A DNA stretch of 28,834 bases, from contig MSXM01000024.1 of the NCBI GenBank assembly GCA_002083565.1, positions 1 to 28,834 on the forward strand, given 5' to 3'. Of this stretch, positions 14,927 through 23,214 are shown piece after piece. Position 1 is the first letter of the stretch. Each line of letters starts with the position of its first letter. The notes below the pieces were generated by a model that was not told the origin of the DNA, searched no databases, and saw only the letters and a program-made list of their open reading frames with translations. This DNA is from Nitrospira sp. ST-bin4. Its GTDB lineage: Bacteria > Nitrospirota > Nitrospiria > Nitrospirales > Nitrospiraceae. Made by a program: the position numbers and the translations under genes.

Positions 14927-17086
14927 GTGGATATTTCTACTTCCGTGAATAGTTCCCTTGCCCATCTCCCTCCGAGTCTGGGACGCCTGTCTGAGGTGGC
15001 TCATAACCTCTGGTGGAGCTGGACACTGGAAGCACGTGAATTGTTCGAAACCATCGACCCCACACTCTGGTTTCTCACACACCATAATCCCGTCAAACTA
15101 TTGGCTGATGTGAGGCCGGACCGGCTGGCCCGGTTGGGGGAAGATCCGTCATTTCTTCGTCACTACTCGGCGGTGCTCCGCCTCTTCGACGAGTATTGCG
15201 CGAACAAGAAAAGCTGGTTCGGCGCCCACCACACGGATTTGACGAAGACGACCATTGCCTACTTCTCCGCGGAATTCGGTCTGCATACGTCTGTGCCCAT
15301 TTATAGCGGCGGCCTCGGCATTCTGGCGGGCGACCACTGCAAAGAAGCCAGCGACCTGGGCGTGCCGCTGGTCGGCATTGGATTCATGTATCCGCAAGGT
15401 TATTTCCGCCAGCGCCTCACTCAGGAAGGATGGCAGGAGGCGGCCTATGCGCCGTTCACCCGGGAAGAGTCTCCCATTCAAGCGGCACAGACTCTGTCCG
15501 GAGAAGCCTGCCGGTTTACCGTCGAGATGGGGGGCCGCCACGTCACCGCCGCCGTCTGGCGGGTCGTGGTCGGCCGTGTGCCGCTCTTCCTGATCGATAC
15601 GGATGTGCCTGAAAATAGCCCGGAGAATCGCGCCCTGTCCGCCCGACTGTACGGTGGCGATCAGGAAATGCGGCTCTGCCAGGAAATCTTGTTGGGGATC
15701 GGCGGCGTACGGCTCTTGCGCGCATTGGGCATCGCCCCCTCCATCTGGCATGCGAACGAAGGCCATTCCGCCTTTCTCACCTTGGAACGTCTCCGTGAGT
15801 TCATGCAGAAGGGGGCCACACATGCTGAAGCCAGTGAGCTGGTCCGCCAAAGCACTGTGTTTACAACCCATACGCCGGTGCCGGCCGGCCACGACGTGTT
15901 CCCTCACCATCTGATGGACCGATACTTTGCAGGGTATTGGGAACAACTGGGCCTCTCACGGGAAACGTTCATGGGTCTGGGTGAGACACCTGAATCGCGC
16001 GGCCATGGTTTCAACATGACAGCACTGGCAATGCGCCTGTCGGCCCACGTGAACGGCGTGAGTCGCGAACATGGCCGCGTCACCCGCGAGATGTGGCGGC
16101 ATTTCTGGCCTGGATTACCCACCGAGCAAGTCCCCATCCGCAGCGTCACGAACGGGATTCACGCGCCGACCTGGATCTCTCCCGAACTCCATCGCCTGTA
16201 CGGCAAATCACTCAGCCCGACGTGGACCTCCAGCTGCGACGATCCGGCCATGTGGCAACGGGTGACGGATATCCCCGACGCCGAATTGTGGGCCGTCCGT
16301 CAGGCCATGAAACGGAAACTCATGAGTTTTATCCGCGAACGGGCCAGAACCGGATGGATGCAAGGCCATATCCAGCCCTCACAAGTGCTGGCTCGCGGCA
16401 CGCTCCTCGATCCTGAAGCGCTGACGATCGGTTTTGCCAGACGGTTTGCCACGTATAAACGGGCGACGCTTCTCTTCCAGGATCTTGAACGTTTGAAATC
16501 GCTTCTCCAAAACAGATGGAGACCCGTCCAATTGATCTTCGCAGGCAAAGCCCATCCGGCCGATGAACCGGGACGGTACTTCATTCATGAAGTGCTCAGC
16601 TTTTGCCATGATCATAAGCTGGGCGGCCATGTCGCGTTCCTCGAAGATTACGAGATGCACATGGCGAAGTTTCTTGTTCAAGGTGTCGACATCTGGCTCA
16701 ACACCCCGCGGTTCCCCTTGGAAGCCAGCGGGACCAGCGGCATGAAGGCCGCGCTGAACGGGGTACTGAACCTGAGCATCCTCGATGGGTGGTGGGCTGA
16801 AGGATACAACGGCGCCAATGGATGGGGCATCCAACCGTTGGCCGACCAGGCAGACACCAAAGCACAGGATCAGCATGACGTCGAACAGCTCTATCGCATC
16901 TTGGAACAGGAAGCCGTGCCGCTCTTTTACCAACGCGATCGAGACGGCATCCCTCGCGGCTGGCTGCATATGGTCAAAGAATGCATCCGCACCATCGCTC
17001 CACAGTTTTGCACCACCCGCATGGTAAAAGACTATGTGGGGATGCTCTACGAGCCCGCCACGCTGCGCGCCCCATCGACATGGTAA
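14927..17086 (+). CDS. glgP: Alpha-glucan (glycogen) phosphorylase
   Basis: 719 residues from a GTG at 14927, chosen for the strong GAAGGAG just before it and because the protein then begins close to the conserved LPPSLGRLSEVAHNLWWSW, the N-terminal signature of the short alpha-glucan phosphorylase type. The enzyme releases glucose-1-phosphate from glycogen or maltodextrin using phosphate and pyridoxal phosphate. Visible: YFSAEFGLHTSVPIYSGGLG and AGDHCKEASDLG, HANEGHSAF, IGFARRFATYKRA, and GTSGMKAALNG with the PLP-binding lysine at residue 607. Length and motifs match family GT35, the roughly 700-residue branch rather than the roughly 800-residue E. coli type. It is cytosolic. Its stop overlaps the start of the following HEAT-repeat gene by seven bases. 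Confidence 0.96.
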   Translation: MDISTSVNSSLAHLPPSLGRLSEVAHNLWWSWTLEARELFETIDPTLWFLTHHNPVKLLADVRPDRLARLGEDPSFLRHYSAVLRLFDEYCANKKSWFGAHHTDLTKTTIAYFSAEFGLHTSVPIYSGGLGILAGDHCKEASDLGVPLVGIGFMYPQGYFRQRLTQEGWQEAAYAPFTREESPIQAAQTLSGEACRFTVEMGGRHVTAAVWRVVVGRVPLFLIDTDVPENSPENRALSARLYGGDQEMRLCQEILLGIGGVRLLRALGIAPSIWHANEGHSAFLTLERLREFMQKGATHAEASELVRQSTVFTTHTPVPAGHDVFPHHLMDRYFAGYWEQLGLSRETFMGLGETPESRGHGFNMTALAMRLSAHVNGVSREHGRVTREMWRHFWPGLPTEQVPIRSVTNGIHAPTWISPELHRLYGKSLSPTWTSSCDDPAMWQRVTDIPDAELWAVRQAMKRKLMSFIRERARTGWMQGHIQPSQVLARGTLLDPEALTIGFARRFATYKRATLLFQDLERLKSLLQNRWRPVQLIFAGKAHPADEPGRYFIHEVLSFCHDHKLGGHVAFLEDYEMHMAKFLVQGVDIWLNTPRFPLEASGTSGMKAALNGVLNLSILDGWWAEGYNGANGWGIQPLADQADTKAQDQHDVEQLYRILEQEAVPLFYQRDRDGIPRGWLHMVKECIRTIAPQFCTTRMVKDYVGMLYEPATLRAPSTW

Positions 17087-18486
17087 TCACCTTCCGCGCA
17101 GAGCATCGGTGCACTGGGCGGCCGTCGATTCTGCATCCGGCCTGCGCGTGGGTGTTGACCGCCGCCGTGACACTCTGTGTCGCACCGATCACACCAGCCC
17201 ACGCCGCCGGGGCCTCATCCTCCATAGAATCAACCGCCAACGATCTCTTCAAGGCCGGTGACTATGCAGCAGTCGCCGCACTTTTTCAGACCATACCTCC
17301 GGGCACCACGATATCAAACCAGTTGTTACGCACCTGCCTGTTGAGCTACGTGCGACTCGGACGCACCGACGAAGCGCTCGCAATTTATATGAGACTCGCT
17401 CTGGACGGGCGCACCCACGACCCCGCACTACTTCGTCCTCTCGCACTCACGGTCATTACTAGCCACGTCAGGGACCGCAAGGAACATGTCCGGATTGCCG
17501 CCTACACCACCTTGGCGGATCTGGGCCTGCCGGAAACAGCCGCCGTTCTGGAGGACGGGCTGCTGGACTCTTCTGTCCTGGTGCGGGCGCGGGCCGCAGA
17601 AGCGATCGGGAAAGCCGGCCTGGCCAAGAAATCCGGCGCACTCCGGCGAGCATTGGGTGACCAGATGCCTACCGTCCGCATTGCCGCCATGACCGCCCTG
17701 GGAGAGGCCAATGCCGCTGATCTAATTACCCGATTCTCAGACATCGCCCGCACTGACGAAGGCCCCGAATCGATCTTCGCCGCTGCAGCCCTCTATCGCA
17801 TGGGACAATCCGACAAACTGGCCGATATCACCAACGCAGCCACGCTGCCGGATGAGGACATGCGCATGGCGGCGCTCGGTGTACTTGGCCGGCTGAAGCG
17901 CCCGACAAGCCTGGCGGCCCTCAGTCAGGCCGTGTATGATCCCCACCCATCCGTGCGTGCCTTCGCCGCCGGTGCGCTGGGAGAATTCGGCTCGCCCGGA
18001 GCAGTCGCACCGTTGACCCATGCCATTGGAGACGACATCGCCATGGTTCGCAGTGTCGCGGCCGGAAGCCTGGGCAGGCTGGGCATCAAGGAGAATCGCC
18101 CGTTGCTGCAGGCCTTGACCCGGGACCCCAGCTGGCAGGTCCGCGCGGCTGCCGCCGAGGGGTTGCTTCGTTTGGGAGAGGCCTCGGCCCTGCCGCTCGT
18201 TGCTGAACTTGTGAAACAGCCAGACCCCTCCGTTCGAGGCGCTGCCGCTCAGGCGCTGAGTGCGACCTCGAACACAGAGGCCGTGGCTCTGCTGGAACCC
18301 CTGCTCCGGGATATGCAACCGCTTCCACGACTCATGGCCGCCAAAGCCTTGGGGAACAGTGCAGGACCTGTGATGCCACTGCTCGTTAAAGCCTTAGGGG
18401 ACACCGACGAAGCCGTTCGGATCACCGCAGCGGGAAGCGTGCTGCGGCAGCTGGATCGGAAACGTTCACCGCCCAAGCATCGCTAA
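17080..18486 (+). CDS. Exported HEAT-repeat protein
   Basis: 468 residues from the ATG at 17080, which overlaps the glgP stop. This start gives a plausible signal peptide: basic N region, hydrophobic WVLTAAVTLCVAPI and an AHA cleavage site near residue 40. After a short TPR-like helical part (about 50-130), the rest is a run of about ten HEAT/PBS-lyase-type repeats of about 31 residues with the pattern VR-x-AA-x-ALG-x-LG. Such solenoids usually bind other proteins, and no catalytic motif is seen. It was probably exported to the periplasm, and a role with glycogen phosphorylase is therefore unlikely despite the overlap. It is followed 14 bases later by a membrane-anchored coiled-coil gene. Confidence 0.85.
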   Translation: MVITFRAEHRCTGRPSILHPACAWVLTAAVTLCVAPITPAHAAGASSSIESTANDLFKAGDYAAVAALFQTIPPGTTISNQLLRTCLLSYVRLGRTDEALAIYMRLALDGRTHDPALLRPLALTVITSHVRDRKEHVRIAAYTTLADLGLPETAAVLEDGLLDSSVLVRARAAEAIGKAGLAKKSGALRRALGDQMPTVRIAAMTALGEANAADLITRFSDIARTDEGPESIFAAAALYRMGQSDKLADITNAATLPDEDMRMAALGVLGRLKRPTSLAALSQAVYDPHPSVRAFAAGALGEFGSPGAVAPLTHAIGDDIAMVRSVAAGSLGRLGIKENRPLLQALTRDPSWQVRAAAAEGLLRLGEASALPLVAELVKQPDPSVRGAAAQALSATSNTEAVALLEPLLRDMQPLPRLMAAKALGNSAGPVMPLLVKALGDTDEAVRITAAGSVLRQLDRKRSPPKHR

Positions 18487-18500
18487 CCGGCAAGGAGATC

Positions 18501-18998
18501 ATGCTCAAATTCATCGCCGTGCTGCTCCTGGTCGCCGGCGCCTTCGCGGCGGGGTATTACGCAGGGCAACAGCCTGTCGGCACATTGCAGGCAAGCGTAT
18601 CGGACCTGACTCACCGCTTGGCAATTTCCGAGGAAACGATCAACGATGCCCGCCAATCGTTGAAGAATCTTTCTCAGAATGCCTTGGCGACGACGGCAGA
18701 AATCGAACGCGATCTCCGCCGCCGCAAAGCGCTCATGGAAGCCAAATCACGGGTGGTGCAGGCCAAGGCACATGTCCTCGACCGGAATTACAGCGATGGG
18801 GCAAAGGAACTGACCGAGGCGGCCTCGACCTTGGAGGCTGCGGCAAAAGGAGCCAAAACGGACGCCTCAACCCAAGCCATGCTGGATGTGGCCCACGCAC
18901 TGCGGGACACACGTATCGAAGTCGCGATGGGAAAGCTGGTGCCCTTGAAGAAGTTCGATGACTTGCAGCGGCGGATCGATCAGTCGCTCGACAAATAG
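18501..18998 (+). CDS. Membrane-anchored coiled-coil protein, unknown function
   Basis: 165 residues. A single N-terminal hydrophobic segment (residues 3-22, FIAVLLLVAGAFAAGYYAG) is a membrane anchor or uncleaved signal. The rest is a long charged helical region with heptad-like spacing of A, L and V, predicted coiled coil. AAGGAG lies upstream of the ATG, so the start is well placed. It follows the exported HEAT-repeat gene after 14 bases and is probably in the same transcript, so the two may work together in the envelope. No family recognised. Its stop faces the stop of the minus-strand HEAT gene 26 bases away; I see no terminator hairpin between them. Confidence 0.8.
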   Translation: MLKFIAVLLLVAGAFAAGYYAGQQPVGTLQASVSDLTHRLAISEETINDARQSLKNLSQNALATTAEIERDLRRRKALMEAKSRVVQAKAHVLDRNYSDGAKELTEAASTLEAAAKGAKTDASTQAMLDVAHALRDTRIEVAMGKLVPLKKFDDLQRRIDQSLDK

Positions 18999-19024
18999 CG
19001 CGAGGATGCCGCGTGCATCGCAGC

Positions 19025-19858
19025 TCACGCAGTGGCAGGCTGGGACACCGGCTGTTTTTTCCACTTGGCCAGAATACGTTCCACCCGCATCTTCACGACC
19101 AGATCAGGATCTTTGAGCAACGGCTTGATGGCCTCGCGCCCCCGCTCATCCCCGATCGATTCCAGGGCCGCCGCCGCGGTCAAGCGTGTAAACCAGTCCC
19201 GGTCTCCCAGCATGTCGATCAAGGGAGCAATCGCGTCGCCGTTCTTGAGGCGACCCAGCGCGAGCACCGCGCTCGTGCGCACGTTGTCATCCTTGTCCCG
19301 GAGCGCGGTAATCAACCGGGGCAATGCCGGCTCGCCGAGTTCGACCAGCGCATTGATCGCATCGTCCTTGAACTCGTCATTGCGCAGCTGCAGCATCAGG
19401 GGATCGAGCACCCGTTCGTCGCGGATTTTACCGAGCGCCAAAATGGCGCACTTCCGTACTTCCCAGTCGCGCAGCAGCTTGAGAAGCATCTCGACGGCGG
19501 GGGAGCCCACCTGCCCCATCGCTTCGACCGCCACTTCACGGACCTGCCAGTCGCCGTCGCGCATCGCCTTGGCCAGCGGCTCGATGCACCGCTCATCGCC
19601 CATTTCGCCGAGCGTAATGACGGCTTCGCGGCGGACCACCCAGTCCGGATCGTTAAGCAGATCGATCTGGATATCGATCTCGTCCTTGACCTGCTCTTCT
19701 TCGAGCGAAGCGGTGCTTCCCGCAGCGGAAGGAGCGTCATCGGGCACTTGCGACTGTGCCTTGACGAGCTCGGCAGAGAAGGTGTCTGCCGATTCGTCCC
19801 CGGCCGGTTGCATCGCTGGAAGTGTGTCCTGAGAATTGTCCGTGTGCGTCTGATCCAT
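19025..19858 (-). CDS. Cytosolic HEAT-repeat (PBS-lyase-like) protein
   Basis: 277 residues. An acidic, low-complexity N-terminus (about 1-60) is followed by some seven HEAT-like repeats of about 31 residues, for example DWVVRREAVITLGEMGD and DWQVREVAVEAMGQVGS. The repeats match the EZ-HEAT/PBS-lyase type, a protein-binding solenoid found in phycobilisome lyases and many scaffold proteins. There is no signal peptide, unlike the exported HEAT protein on the opposite strand. Partner and role are unknown. The two HEAT genes converge, but the repeats are too diverged for me to say they arose by a recent duplication. Confidence 0.88.
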   Translation of the reverse strand: MDQTHTDNSQDTLPAMQPAGDESADTFSAELVKAQSQVPDDAPSAAGSTASLEEEQVKDEIDIQIDLLNDPDWVVRREAVITLGEMGDERCIEPLAKAMRDGDWQVREVAVEAMGQVGSPAVEMLLKLLRDWEVRKCAILALGKIRDERVLDPLMLQLRNDEFKDDAINALVELGEPALPRLITALRDKDDNVRTSAVLALGRLKNGDAIAPLIDMLGDRDWFTRLTAAAALESIGDERGREAIKPLLKDPDLVVKMRVERILAKWKKQPVSQPATA

Positions 19859-19918
19859 CGCTAACCTGTTAGTGGTTTACACGTTCACTGCCGCGCGCAG
19901 ACGAGTACTGACTGCTAC

Positions 19919-20128
19919 CTATGCCGAGGCAGGTGCGGCGGCTTTATTTCCAGCCGCGTGTTTCTTTCGCAATGCCAGCGCCCGCCGACGCCGTTGTTCT
20001 CTCTTCAGCCGCTTGACCAGCGACCGGGTTGCGCTTTTCCCTTCCGGGGTGCTCGCTCCGGTCCGCTTCGCTGTAATTTTTTTCTTGAGACGAGCTTCCT
20101 CCGACTCTGCCGAAGTCTTTTTTCCCAT
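19919..20128 (-). CDS. Small, very basic protein, unknown function
   Basis: 69 residues. Nearly a third of the residues are K or R (for example RLKREQRRRRALALRKK), and the C-terminus is alanine-rich. Such composition suggests nucleic-acid binding, but no domain is recognised. The start is supported by AAAGGAG about eight bases upstream and by a plausible promoter at 20198-20227. It lies alone between rlpA and the HEAT-repeat gene. I rate it a real gene because of the start signals and the strongly biased composition, but a chance reading frame cannot be excluded. Confidence 0.6.
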   Translation of the reverse strand: MGKKTSAESEEARLKKKITAKRTGASTPEGKSATRSLVKRLKREQRRRRALALRKKHAAGNKAAAPASA

Positions 20129-20197
20129 GCCATCAACTCCTTTGACCGATTGCCGATGAAAAGTATACGACCGGCTCGCCCTGAGTCCGGACGGGCC

Positions 20198-20227
20198 AGT
20201 TTAGAGGAGCGGTTTCCCAGCTGTCAA
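20198..20227 (-). promoter_or_regulatory. Possible promoter of the small basic protein
   Basis: On the minus strand, a perfect TTGACA (20222-20227) is followed after 18 bases by TAAACT (20198-20203), a four-of-six match to the -10. The predicted leader is about 60 bases. A TATACT at 20162-20167 is an alternative -10 without a good -35. Confidence 0.4.
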
Positions 20228-20250
20228 CCGCGCGAAGAGGATTGATTGAG

Positions 20251-20928
20251 TTATAAAAGCCCGAGTCCCGCATGATGCCGATGGGCCGGATCGCTGGCAA
20301 GGATCGCCGGCGCCCATTTCCATCGGCGTTGGATGAGGAAATCCACAGGCCGAAGGCGATGCCCCGGTAGCATCATGGGATCGGGCATGCCCAATCTCAT
20401 GACCGGCAAGGACAAGGAGGCTTGTTCATTCAACGTGCGCACCATCAAGAGAGACGGAAACTGGTTGGCCCCTTCCTCTGCATCAAGGACGAAGTCCGGC
20501 CTATGATCCCCGATCACCTCAAGCTGGATGACCGACAGCCCTCCGTCAACCATCCCTAACTGGGCTGCTGCGGCCCGGGAAAGGTCGAGAATCCGTCCAT
20601 TCACATAGGGCCCCCGGTCGTTGATCCTCACACGGACGTGCTTCCCGTTCAACAGGTTGACGACCCGGACCATACTCCCAAGCGGCAGGGTCCGATGGGC
20701 TGCCGTCAGCGCCTCCATATTGAATAGTTCGCCATTGGCTGCCTGTTTTCCATGAAACTGCGCCCCATACCACGAGGCCACACCCCGTTCCTTGATCCCC
20801 ACATCCAGCTGGCTCTCGCCCTTGGGAATCCAGGAACAGCCACCTACTGAAAGGCAGAGGACAACCGCCAAGACATGGAAGGGCTTCTGATCAGCTGACT
20901 TTTTCATTGCAGAAGTACGAAAATTCAT
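20251..20928 (-). CDS. rlpA: RlpA-type septal lytic transglycosylase lipoprotein
   Basis: 225 residues from the ATG at 20928, chosen because GAAGGA precedes it and it gives a proper lipoprotein signal: hydrophobic VLAVVLCLSVGGC with lipidated Cys31. An upstream in-frame start would bury the signal. RlpA is an outer-membrane lipoprotein that, in Pseudomonas, cleaves glycan strands lacking stem peptides during cell separation. The double-psi beta-barrel is clear: GVASWYGAQFHGKQAANGE, AHRTLPLGS with His78 and INDRGPY with Asp104, the family's catalytic pair. The C-terminus has no SPOR domain, so septal targeting by denuded glycan is not evident. A strong promoter and a structured leader of about 180 bases lie upstream. 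Confidence 0.93.
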   Translation of the reverse strand: MNFRTSAMKKSADQKPFHVLAVVLCLSVGGCSWIPKGESQLDVGIKERGVASWYGAQFHGKQAANGELFNMEALTAAHRTLPLGSMVRVVNLLNGKHVRVRINDRGPYVNGRILDLSRAAAAQLGMVDGGLSVIQLEVIGDHRPDFVLDAEEGANQFPSLLMVRTLNEQASLSLPVMRLGMPDPMMLPGHRLRPVDFLIQRRWKWAPAILASDPAHRHHAGLGLL

Positions 20929-20939
20929 CCTGTTCCTTC

Positions 20940-20993
20940 TCCCCTCTGGATCATCCCGACGCGAATCTATTGCCAGGGTACGATCCAAGGGGA
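20940..20993 (-). promoter_or_regulatory. Hairpin abutting the rlpA ribosome binding site
   Basis: In the predicted rlpA leader, the minus-strand stretch at 20985-20993 (TCCCCTTGG) can pair with 20940-20949 (CCAGAGGGGA) with one bulged base. The downstream arm ends at the first base of the AGAAGG ribosome binding site (20935-20940). Such a stem could limit ribosome access. This is read by eye, not by a folding program. Confidence 0.45.
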
Positions 20994-21002
20994 AATTCAA
21001 CA

Positions 21003-21039
21003 ATACCGACTCGGTAGCCTATTCCCCCTACCTTGGTAT
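21003..21039 (-). repeat. Nested inverted repeat in the rlpA leader
   Basis: Two nested stems: outer ATACC (21003-21007) with GGTAT (21035-21039), inner GGTAG (21013-21017) with CTACC (21028-21032). There is no T tract, so it is not a simple terminator. It lies inside the predicted rlpA leader on the minus strand. Confidence 0.5.
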
Positions 21040-21118
21040 GAAGGCATGCTGCTCGGCCACAGATTAAAGACAGTGGGAAACGTGCAGAAGGGGCTGTACC
21101 ACGATCAGGCGGTGACAC

Positions 21119-21147
21119 TATATATAGGAGTGATACCGCTGAGTCAA
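21119..21147 (-). promoter_or_regulatory. rlpA promoter
   Basis: On the minus strand, TTGACT (21142-21147) is followed after 17 bases by TATATA (21119-21124), both five-of-six matches to sigma-70 consensus with ideal spacing. The start would be near 21112, giving a leader of about 184 bases before the rlpA ATG. Confidence 0.65.
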
Positions 21148-21356
21148 CTCCGTAGGCGGCGAGTCCGTCCAACACCATCGTCGTAACAAGCGAAGAAGGT
21201 ACGGCTAACTGCAAGGCCGTGGGCCGGAATGAACCGAGAACATATTCACTCGAATACATGGATGTTTTTCATGGTCCGGCATACCGCATTTCGTGGGGAT
21301 TCACTCACTCTAGGAGAACTCCACGCCACACAGACTCCCCTGTACAGACCGCCATA
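21148..21356. other. Intergenic region between divergent rlpA and the ABC operon
   Basis: Part of a 538-base gap between the divergent starts of rlpA (20928) and the ABC operon (21467). Outside the promoters and hairpins listed separately I see no gene. Short words resembling conserved 16S rRNA appear at 21179-21210 but in the wrong order, and are treated as chance. Confidence 0.5.
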
Positions 21357-21385
21357 TTGACTGCCTGGAACGGACTGAGTAAGAT
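21357..21385 (+). promoter_or_regulatory. Possible promoter of the ABC-transporter operon
   Basis: TTGACT (21357-21362) and TAAGAT (21380-21385) with a 17-base spacer. The predicted start near 21392 gives a leader of about 75 bases before the ABC ATPase ATG at 21467. Confidence 0.5.
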
Positions 21386-21466
21386 CCCTCCCGCAGATGA
21401 AATGTGTGTTGTTTCGAGACCGGCGCCGCGAGATCCTCCGCCGTTCATCGCCCTGACATCACTCAC

Positions 21467-22447
21467 ATGATCGACGTTCAGAACATTACCAAACGGTACG
21501 GACATCATACGGCTATCGACCGGGTCACCTTCTCGGTGGCCAAGGGGGAAGTGTTAGCTTTTCTTGGCCCCAACGGCGCAGGCAAAACAACCACTATGCG
21601 GATTCTCACCTGCTTCATGCCTGCCACGGAAGGAACCGTGCGGGTCGCCGGGTTCGACTGCGCCGATCAACCCCTTGAAGTCAAACGTCATATCGGCTAT
21701 CTGCCTGAGACTCCACCGGTCTATCAAGAACTGACCGTGACAGAATATCTGACCTTTGTGGGCCGGCTACGCGGGATGGGAGGCCGAAACCTGACCTCAG
21801 CACTCGATCAATCGATCGGGCGCCTCGAATTGGGGTCGGTCCGCCACCGCCTCATCGGCAACCTTTCCCGTGGCTACCGTCAGCGTGTGGGCCTGGCCCA
21901 AGCCTTGCTGCATGACCCGCCCGTCTTGATCTTGGACGAACCGACGATTGGGCTCGACCCAAAGCAGATCATTGAAATACGAGAACTCATCAAAAGCCTG
22001 GCCGGGTCACACTCCGTGATCCTCAGCACACATATCCTGCCGGAAGCCACAGCCGTCTGCCAACGAGTGGTCATCATTAGCGGAGGACGCATCGTGGCGC
22101 AGGATTCTCCGGAGCAACTATCGGCTCGGCTTCGGCAATCTGAGAAAATATCCGTGACGCTCAAGAATCCCTCTGCGGATTGCAACGCGAAACTCCGCGA
22201 GATCCCTGGCGTTTTGAACATTTTCCCCGGGGAACAAGCCGGGATGTTCCTGATCGAATGTGCCTTGGGCCGTGACGTACGAGATGAAATCGCCCGTGTC
22301 GTCGTGTCTCATCACTGGGGCTTGCTGGAACTGCGTACCATTTCAATGACGCTGGAGGATGTCTTCCTCCGACTCACACGGCATGAGGATGGCCTGCCAC
22401 AGACACCGGCCACAGCAGCGCCGGCCTCGCAGGAGACCGCCCCGTGA
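21467..22447 (+). CDS. ABC transporter ATPase, GldA-like
   Basis: 326 residues from the ATG at 21467, which begins MIDVQNITKRYG, the normal start of this family; there is no clear ribosome binding site. It is the ATP-binding subunit of an ABC-2 type exporter. Walker A GPNGAGKT (34-41), signature LSRGYRQ (133-139), Walker B LILDE (154-158) and the H-loop His189 in LSTHI are intact. A C-terminal domain of about 110 residues follows, as in GldA and other ABC-2 ATPases. It overlaps the permease gene by four bases, then the GldG-like and DUF4340 genes follow. Substrate unknown. The Gld system was named for gliding in Bacteroidota, but this operon type is widespread in non-gliders, so no symbol is given. 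Confidence 0.93.
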   Translation: MIDVQNITKRYGHHTAIDRVTFSVAKGEVLAFLGPNGAGKTTTMRILTCFMPATEGTVRVAGFDCADQPLEVKRHIGYLPETPPVYQELTVTEYLTFVGRLRGMGGRNLTSALDQSIGRLELGSVRHRLIGNLSRGYRQRVGLAQALLHDPPVLILDEPTIGLDPKQIIEIRELIKSLAGSHSVILSTHILPEATAVCQRVVIISGGRIVAQDSPEQLSARLRQSEKISVTLKNPSADCNAKLREIPGVLNIFPGEQAGMFLIECALGRDVRDEIARVVVSHHWGLLELRTISMTLEDVFLRLTRHEDGLPQTPATAAPASQETAP

Positions 22448-23214
22448 CCCCGGTACAGGCCATCATCGCCAAGGAACTGCGCGGGTATTTCGTCTCACCG
22501 ATCGTCTACGTGGTCGGCGCAGTGTTCCTGCTCATCTTCGGATTTCTTTCGTATCTCTATATCGTCTTCGCGGGCGCGCAAGCCATCCAGCTGATGCAGA
22601 TGCAAGGCGGCCCGGCCTCGATCAATCTGAACGACTTGGTCTTCAGAAATCTCTTCGCCAGCATGCGCTTCGTCCTGCTGATCATTCTCCCTATTCTGAC
22701 CATGCGGCTGTTCGCCGAAGAGAGAAAGCTGCGGACATTCGAGTTCTTGATGACCTCGCCCGTTGGCATCCACGAGATCGTTCTGGGCAAGTTCGTGAGT
22801 ATCCTGCTGATCTATTTGGGCTTGCTGGGAATCACCGGCTTGGTTCCGACCGTCCTGATGCTATTCAGCGAGTTCGATTGGAATCCGGTTTTGACCGGCT
22901 ATCTGGGGATGGCCCTGCTGGGCGCGCTCTTCCTGGCCGTCGGTCTCTTCGCCTCGGCCCTCACGGAAAATCAGATTGTCGCGGCCTTTGTCGGGTTCGG
23001 CATCCTTCTCACGTTCTGGCTGATCTCAGGGTTAGGCGCGCTGCTCGGCGACACGACGGCGGGACAAATCATCTCGTATGTCTCGTTTATGGAACACTAC
23101 GACCGTCTCGTACGGGGGCTCATCGATACCAGCGACCTTGTGTATTTCGGAAGCGGCCTGGTGCTGATGCTGTTCCTCACCCATCGAGTTGTAGAATCGA
23201 CACGCTGGAAATGA
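22444..23214 (+). CDS. ABC-2 type permease, GldF-like
   Basis: 256 residues from a GTG at 22444 that overlaps the stop of the ATPase gene. About six hydrophobic segments can be seen, beginning with VYVVGAVFLLIFGFLSYLYI after a short cytosolic N-terminus (IAKELRGYF), the typical ABC-2 membrane subunit layout. It should form the channel with the ATPase upstream. Its stop overlaps the next start (ATGA), so all three are translationally coupled. Length fits GldF-type permeases of about 240-260 residues. Confidence 0.92.
   Translation: MTPVQAIIAKELRGYFVSPIVYVVGAVFLLIFGFLSYLYIVFAGAQAIQLMQMQGGPASINLNDLVFRNLFASMRFVLLIILPILTMRLFAEERKLRTFEFLMTSPVGIHEIVLGKFVSILLIYLGLLGITGLVPTVLMLFSEFDWNPVLTGYLGMALLGALFLAVGLFASALTENQIVAAFVGFGILLTFWLISGLGALLGDTTAGQIISYVSFMEHYDRLVRGLIDTSDLVYFGSGLVLMLFLTHRVVESTRWK

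Noticed and set aside
16981..17079. Upstream extension of the exported HEAT-repeat protein
   Set aside because: The extra residues lie inside glgP and would bury the signal peptide; the ATG at 17080 is the better start.
21134..21157. Plus-strand similarity to the 3' end of a c-di-AMP (ydaO) riboswitch (CCG-x-AG-x-C-AACTCCG-AGGC)
   Set aside because: The remaining conserved segments of the riboswitch are missing upstream, and the strand points away from rlpA. Only a short local resemblance remains.
21179..21213. Words resembling conserved 16S rRNA (GTCGTAACAAG, then GAAGAAG-x3-CGGCTAACT)
   Set aside because: They are in the wrong order relative to 16S, very short, and without conserved flanks. 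Given the length of 16S and of the window, such matches are expected by chance.
22359..23210. Upstream in-frame extension of the GldG-like reading frame
   Set aside because: It lies entirely inside the ABC ATPase and permease genes in another frame; the ATG at 23211 overlaps the permease stop in the usual coupled way.
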